The notes below the pieces were generated by a model, which saw only the letters and a program-made list of their open reading frames with translations, was not told the origin of the DNA and searched no databases. From contig MU633846.1 in assembly GCA_026770595.1 (NCBI GenBank), positions 1-12,083 of the forward strand: a DNA stretch of 12,083 bases. The letters run 5' to 3'. Made by a program: the position numbers and the translations under genes. The DNA is from Ochromonadaceae sp. CCMP2298. Its lineage: Eukaryota; Sar; Synurophyceae; Ochromonadales; Ochromonadaceae. Of the stretch, positions 8,945 to 12,083 are shown one piece after another (positions within the stretch are counted from its first letter, which is position 1; each line of letters opens with the position of its first letter).

Positions 8945-9691
8945 ATGTCGAAGCCAACCAAGGACTGCGTCGTCTGCGCAAAGCCCAGCAGCAGCTACCG
9001 CTGCCCGCGCTGCCTAGCCCGCTACTGCTCAAGCGGCTGCTGCCAGGAGCACAAGCAGTCCTGTCTATCGATGCCCGCGGAGCCAGCAGTGGCAGCGCAA
9101 GTGGAGGCGGTGCGGGAGGTATCTACTCGGTTGGACGACGGGGTGATGCTACTGCAGGAGGAGCAGAAGCAAGCCCTGCTGGCATCCCCGCAGATCCGCA
9201 GTTTGCTGCTCTCGAAAAGGCTGCGCGACGATGTTTCTGTCATCGATAGCAGCGCGGACAGACAGGGGGCGTTAAGGGCTTTTCGCTTTAAAAACCCAGA
9301 GTTCGCGGCTTTCGTGGAGCTGCTGCTGGGCACTGTGGGGGCAGCGTCACAGGGGGCGAAGAGGCAGGGGCATGAGCAGAGGGAGCAGGTGGAGGTGCAG
9401 TCTCAGCTGAGCGCAGGTGTAGCGGGGGGGTTGCCTCCTGCTACCGGTGCCGGTGCTGGTGTCAACGTGGGTTCAGGTGTGGATGCAGGTGTGTGTGCAG
9501 GTGTGGGACCGGCTGTGGGTGGTGGCTCTGGGGTCTCCGGTGGGGCGCTGGGATTGCTGGAGGCACTGAAAGGATTAGGCGACGACGATGAGGAGGAGGA
9601 AGAGGAGGAAGAGGAGGAAGAGGAGGAAGAGGAGGAGGAAGACGAATTGGAAGATGGGGAGATGGAGGAGCCAGGTGTTCTTGGTGTCTGA
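8945..9691 (+). CDS. ZNHIT3: Zinc-finger HIT protein, ZNHIT3/Hit1-like
   Basis: ZNHIT3 (yeast Hit1) works with NUFIP1/Rsa1 in assembling box C/D snoRNPs in the nucleus. This intronless gene encodes 248 residues. Residues 8-40 form a complete zf-HIT module with all eight ligands (C8, C11, C20, C23, C28, C32, H36, C40). Residues 75-132 resemble the C-terminal helical domain of ZNHIT3 that binds NUFIP1, including SPQIRSLLLSKRLRD and a final FVELLLGTVG like the human FADCCLGIVE. Human ZNHIT3 (155 residues) ends there. This protein adds about 115 residues of Gly/Val/Ala-rich linker and an acidic tail with 17 consecutive Glu. The ATG at 8945 places the finger at the N-terminus as in the family. The frame stays open upstream to 8732, but that part crosses the inverted repeat and looks noncoding. 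Confidence 0.85.
   Translation: MSKPTKDCVVCAKPSSSYRCPRCLARYCSSGCCQEHKQSCLSMPAEPAVAAQVEAVREVSTRLDDGVMLLQEEQKQALLASPQIRSLLLSKRLRDDVSVIDSSADRQGALRAFRFKNPEFAAFVELLLGTVGAASQGAKRQGHEQREQVEVQSQLSAGVAGGLPPATGAGAGVNVGSGVDAGVCAGVGPAVGGGSGVSGGALGLLEALKGLGDDDEEEEEEEEEEEEEEEEEDELEDGEMEEPGVLGV
9590..9640 (+). repeat. GAG/GAA run encoding poly-Glu
   Basis: Seventeen consecutive Glu codons, mostly a GAG-GAG-GAA period, lie in the C-terminal tail of the ZNHIT3-like gene, after three Asp codons. The nine-base periodicity suggests growth by replication slippage. Confidence 0.9.
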
Positions 9692-9836
9692 TCAATGCAT
9701 ATTTCTGATAATCGATAGCAACTGTTGTATTAATAATGTCATAATGTCATAACGTCATAACATATGCTATGTACAGATCTACAACTTCTCGGTTTTTGTT
9801 TCGAATGTACAATGCTGTATAGTAGGTACTGTGGTG

Positions 9837-9871
<35 letters not shown>

Positions 9872-9982
9872 GGTGTGTAGATGTGGGTGTGGGTGTGTGT
9901 GGGTGTGTATATGTGTGTATGGGTGTGTGGATGTGTGTTTAGGTACGGGTGTGTGTCTGTGTATATGTATGGGGGTGTGGGT
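9692..9982. other. Convergent spacer with GT-rich repeats
   Basis: This holds the facing 3' ends of the ZNHIT3-like and GT41-like genes. An 8-nt tandem repeat (ATAATGTC, with ATAACGTC in the third copy) covers about 9733-9764. The rest is dominated by the GT microsatellite. No gene is supported. Confidence 0.6.
9841..9982. repeat. GT microsatellite
   Basis: A perfect (GT)14 run at 9841-9868 is followed by degenerate GGGTGTGT/ATGTGTGT units to about 9982, reaching the stop codon of the gene on the minus strand. Alternating purine-pyrimidine sequence of this kind can adopt Z-DNA. Confidence 0.95.
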
Positions 9983-12083
9983 TTAGGAGATAGCTCCTGA
10001 CCCATGATGCCCCTCCTCTGCCCCCCCCTCTCCCTCCCTTACCAGCCTACCCTCCCTACGTGCCGCCCTCCTTCTGTCTTCACCCCCCACACACCCCTGA
10101 CCCCCCCATGCTCTGGCTCTGGCGTATGGTAGACCAGTGGACAGCAGGAAGCGACCTAAGTCATCCACGCAGTGGGAACAGCCAGAGCCAGAGCCAGAGC
10201 CAGAGGAGGTGGTGGAGGTAGAGGCAGAGGTGGTGGATGTAGAAGAGGGGGTAGTAGGGGGGGTACCTGCACCTGTCTCTGCAAATTCGTCCCAGTCCTC
10301 TCCACCCGTGCTGCCACTGTCAGCGCTGTTGCTGTTGCTGGCACTTTTGCCGCTTGTGCCGCTGTTCGCCACCCCATCCCCACCACCCCCACCCCCACCT
10401 CCTTCCCCACCTCCTCCCCCACCCCCTGCACCCCCTGCGTTGCCGTCAACAGCCTCGAGCAGCCTCACCCTTAGCGCATAAGCTGCCTCCCTATCCTCGG
10501 CCAACTGGGTCGCCAGTCTGAAGTACTGAGCTGTGCTGTTGGCCACAAAGTGAGCGTCCAGACCGCACTGGCGGTAGAATCCTGCCACGGCGGAGACAGC
10601 AGGTGCCCAGGGGAGGTCTGAATGGGAGAGCAGCTGCGTCATGGGGTTGAGCTCGGAGGAGTGGAGCACTGTCCCATTCCCTGCCCCTGCTCCCATCTCC
10701 CCTCCTGTCCCCGCCTCTGCCTTCTGTCTCTTCACCCTCGCCTGTGCGAGAAACAGGCGCATTTCCCTCAAATCCTCCCTAGAACTATGCAGTTTCACCC
10801 CACTATCCAGGGTGATTACAGGCGTACCTACCGACAGCGCTAGCGCTAGAAGATAGAAGCTGCCTCCTAGTGGGAAGCTGTCCAGCACCATATCGGCCTG
10901 TCGGAGCAACTGCGAGAGTCTGCGGTCGGACATGGGCGCGGGCAGGAGTCTTATTCTGTGGAACAGGGGACCCCCACGGGACCACAGTCGTCTCACCAGC
11001 CTCCTAGCCCATGATATCTTGTGCTTCTTGTCCGTAGCGTGGGAGAAAAACGCCTCGGGTAGGGCGAGCACCACGTGCAGCGAGGGCACAGCTCTTAACA
11101 ACTTGAACAGCACGTCGTCCATGAGGGGGTGTATGGAGGTGGGATGGAGGGGGAGGATGGCTACCGGCTGTCCCTCGAAGAAGACACGACCCTCAGTCTC
11201 CAGGGGGCTGAATAGGTCGGAATCCACACCACCCAGACCCCCACCCAGACCCCCACCGCCCAAACCCCCGCCTCCCGCGCCACCTTCGCCCCCCGCGCCT
11301 CCTACACCTGTACCCCTTGCCCCCTCCGCGGGTCCCCTGGGAACATCGTCCGGCAGCTGAGAGGCGATACTGCGCACCAGCTGCGGGGTCAGCAGCGGCC
11401 AGTCCAGCAAAACCACCTGCTCGCAGAAAAATTCCCGCCACTGTGGGCGCAGACTGCGGCGCACCTGCCGCACCATAGGCCCTGCCCCCGTTCCCGTTCC
11501 CGCTCCCACCGCCCCAGGCCCCATCCCCGCCCCGCTAGGCCCCGCATACCCCTTAGGTAGGGTGACCACCACCTTAGCGTGTATGTCTGAGGCCACCTGT
11601 GCCTGCAGAAATGCCCCCTCTGCCTCCTCCGGCAGCAGGTAGTAGTCCACCCCCACGCCTGCACAGCTCGCACCCCTCACGAATAAACATATCTGCACGG
11701 GCGCCACTCGGCGGTTCATGAAGAGCACGCTACCCTGGTCGGGGAAAGGCTGCCAGTCTGGGAATATGAGGATGTCCAGGTTTAGTGACTGGACGAGAAG
11801 CCATGCTTGGCGGGAGTCCACGGGGAGATTTACGATCCGCGAGACGCCCGATGCGATGCGGCGGGTGAGGTGGTCGGGTACGAGGGGCATGGCGAGTAGG
11901 GTGAGACGCAGGTGGTTACGCCAGTCTACCCCACCCATACCATCCCCACCCGCACCCCCCGGGCCTGAGTCACCCACGCCTGTGCCTAGTCCCTGAATGA
12001 GTCTGCGGTAAACCATCTGACCCACCGGGTGTGCGTTCATATGACCCCCAAGGATACCCACCTCCACCAACACCCTCTCCCCC
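9983..12083 (-). CDS. GT41-like (O-GlcNAc transferase/SPINDLY superfamily) glycosyltransferase, N-terminus outside window
   Basis: The 699 visible residues begin inside the catalytic region and the frame is open at the window edge, so any TPR part lies beyond 12083. GT41 enzymes move GlcNAc or fucose from a nucleotide sugar to Ser/Thr of cytosolic and nuclear proteins. Family-like blocks appear in order: HMNAHPVG (about 12020-12042; its second His aligns with the catalytic-site His498 of human OGT), LDILIFPD (about 11765-11790), APVQICLF (about 11700), CEQVVLLDWP (about 11410), ILPLHPTSIHP (about 11130-11160), and ADMVLDSFPLGG...GTPVITL (about 10810-10895). After these come GFYRQCGLDAHFVA and a helical end, then DDLGRFLL. 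Long Gly-rich (11222-11320, 10377-10440) and Ser/Thr-rich (10180-10260) low-complexity insertions interrupt it. The Lys and Thr/Asp residues that bind UDP in OGT are not apparent. Family assignment is good; activity is uncertain. Confidence 0.8.
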   Translation of the reverse strand, partial: GERVLVEVGILGGHMNAHPVGQMVYRRLIQGLGTGVGDSGPGGAGGDGMGGVDWRNHLRLTLLAMPLVPDHLTRRIASGVSRIVNLPVDSRQAWLLVQSLNLDILIFPDWQPFPDQGSVLFMNRRVAPVQICLFVRGASCAGVGVDYYLLPEEAEGAFLQAQVASDIHAKVVVTLPKGYAGPSGAGMGPGAVGAGTGTGAGPMVRQVRRSLRPQWREFFCEQVVLLDWPLLTPQLVRSIASQLPDDVPRGPAEGARGTGVGGAGGEGGAGGGGLGGGGLGGGLGGVDSDLFSPLETEGRVFFEGQPVAILPLHPTSIHPLMDDVLFKLLRAVPSLHVVLALPEAFFSHATDKKHKISWARRLVRRLWSRGGPLFHRIRLLPAPMSDRRLSQLLRQADMVLDSFPLGGSFYLLALALSVGTPVITLDSGVKLHSSREDLREMRLFLAQARVKRQKAEAGTGGEMGAGAGNGTVLHSSELNPMTQLLSHSDLPWAPAVSAVAGFYRQCGLDAHFVANSTAQYFRLATQLAEDREAAYALRVRLLEAVDGNAGGAGGGGGGGEGGGGGGGGDGVANSGTSGKSASNSNSADSGSTGGEDWDEFAETGAGTPPTTPSSTSTTSASTSTTSSGSGSGSGCSHCVDDLGRFLLSTGLPYARARAWGGQGCVGGEDRRRAARREGRLVREGEGGAEEGHHGSGAIS
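10182..10205 (-). repeat. (CCAGAG)4 hexanucleotide repeat in the GT41-like gene
   Basis: Four exact CCAGAG units on the + strand encode a Ser-Gly repeat on the minus strand. They adjoin a Ser/Thr-rich stretch near the C-terminus of the glycosyltransferase-like protein. Confidence 0.9.

Noticed and set aside
9739-10005. Thr/His-rich open frame on the minus strand over the GT repeat
   Set aside because: It is the translation of a microsatellite and has no supported start context or domain.

Overview
The window is nuclear DNA from a unicellular (or simple) eukaryote. It holds intron-bearing genes with GT-AG introns of about 67 to 166 nt, GC-rich coding regions, AT-richer spacers, and long simple-sequence repeats. 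One gene encodes a CEP19-like centriole/ciliary-base protein, so the organism probably has, or recently had, centrioles and cilia. The sequence alone does not settle the lineage, and no gene here looks bacterial or viral.

Layout, left to right. (1) 406-3872, + strand: the catalytic subunit of DNA polymerase delta, complete at 1,100 residues in two exons. (2) 4361-5169, + strand: a CEP19-family gene in three exons, 191 residues. (3) 5170-5800: spacer between convergent genes, with an uninterrupted run of 21 AGC units. (4) 7195-5801, - strand: NAD-dependent glyceraldehyde-3-phosphate dehydrogenase in four exons, 336 residues, with the first intron splitting the start codon (AT|G). (5) 8333-7317, - strand: a Ser/Arg-rich open frame that I do not recognise; its 3' part runs through a cluster of short inverted repeats next to the GAPDH gene. 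(6) 8334-8944: a divergent intergenic region containing a perfect 50-bp inverted repeat with a 27-nt spacer. (7) 8945-9691, + strand: a ZNHIT3/Hit1-like zinc-finger HIT protein with an acidic tail. (8) 9692-9982: a GT-rich microsatellite. (9) 12083-9983, - strand: the C-terminal part of a GT41-like (O-GlcNAc transferase/SPINDLY superfamily) glycosyltransferase, cut by the window edge and apparently lacking several donor-binding residues of the family.

The genes are unrelated housekeeping and cytoskeletal functions (replication, cilium, glycolysis, snoRNP assembly, glycosylation) packed closely. I see no operon, defence island or integrated element. The items most worth a second look are the long perfect inverted repeat between two divergent genes, the split GAPDH start codon, the divergent GT41-like active site, the AGC expansion, and the repeat cluster at 7433-7550.
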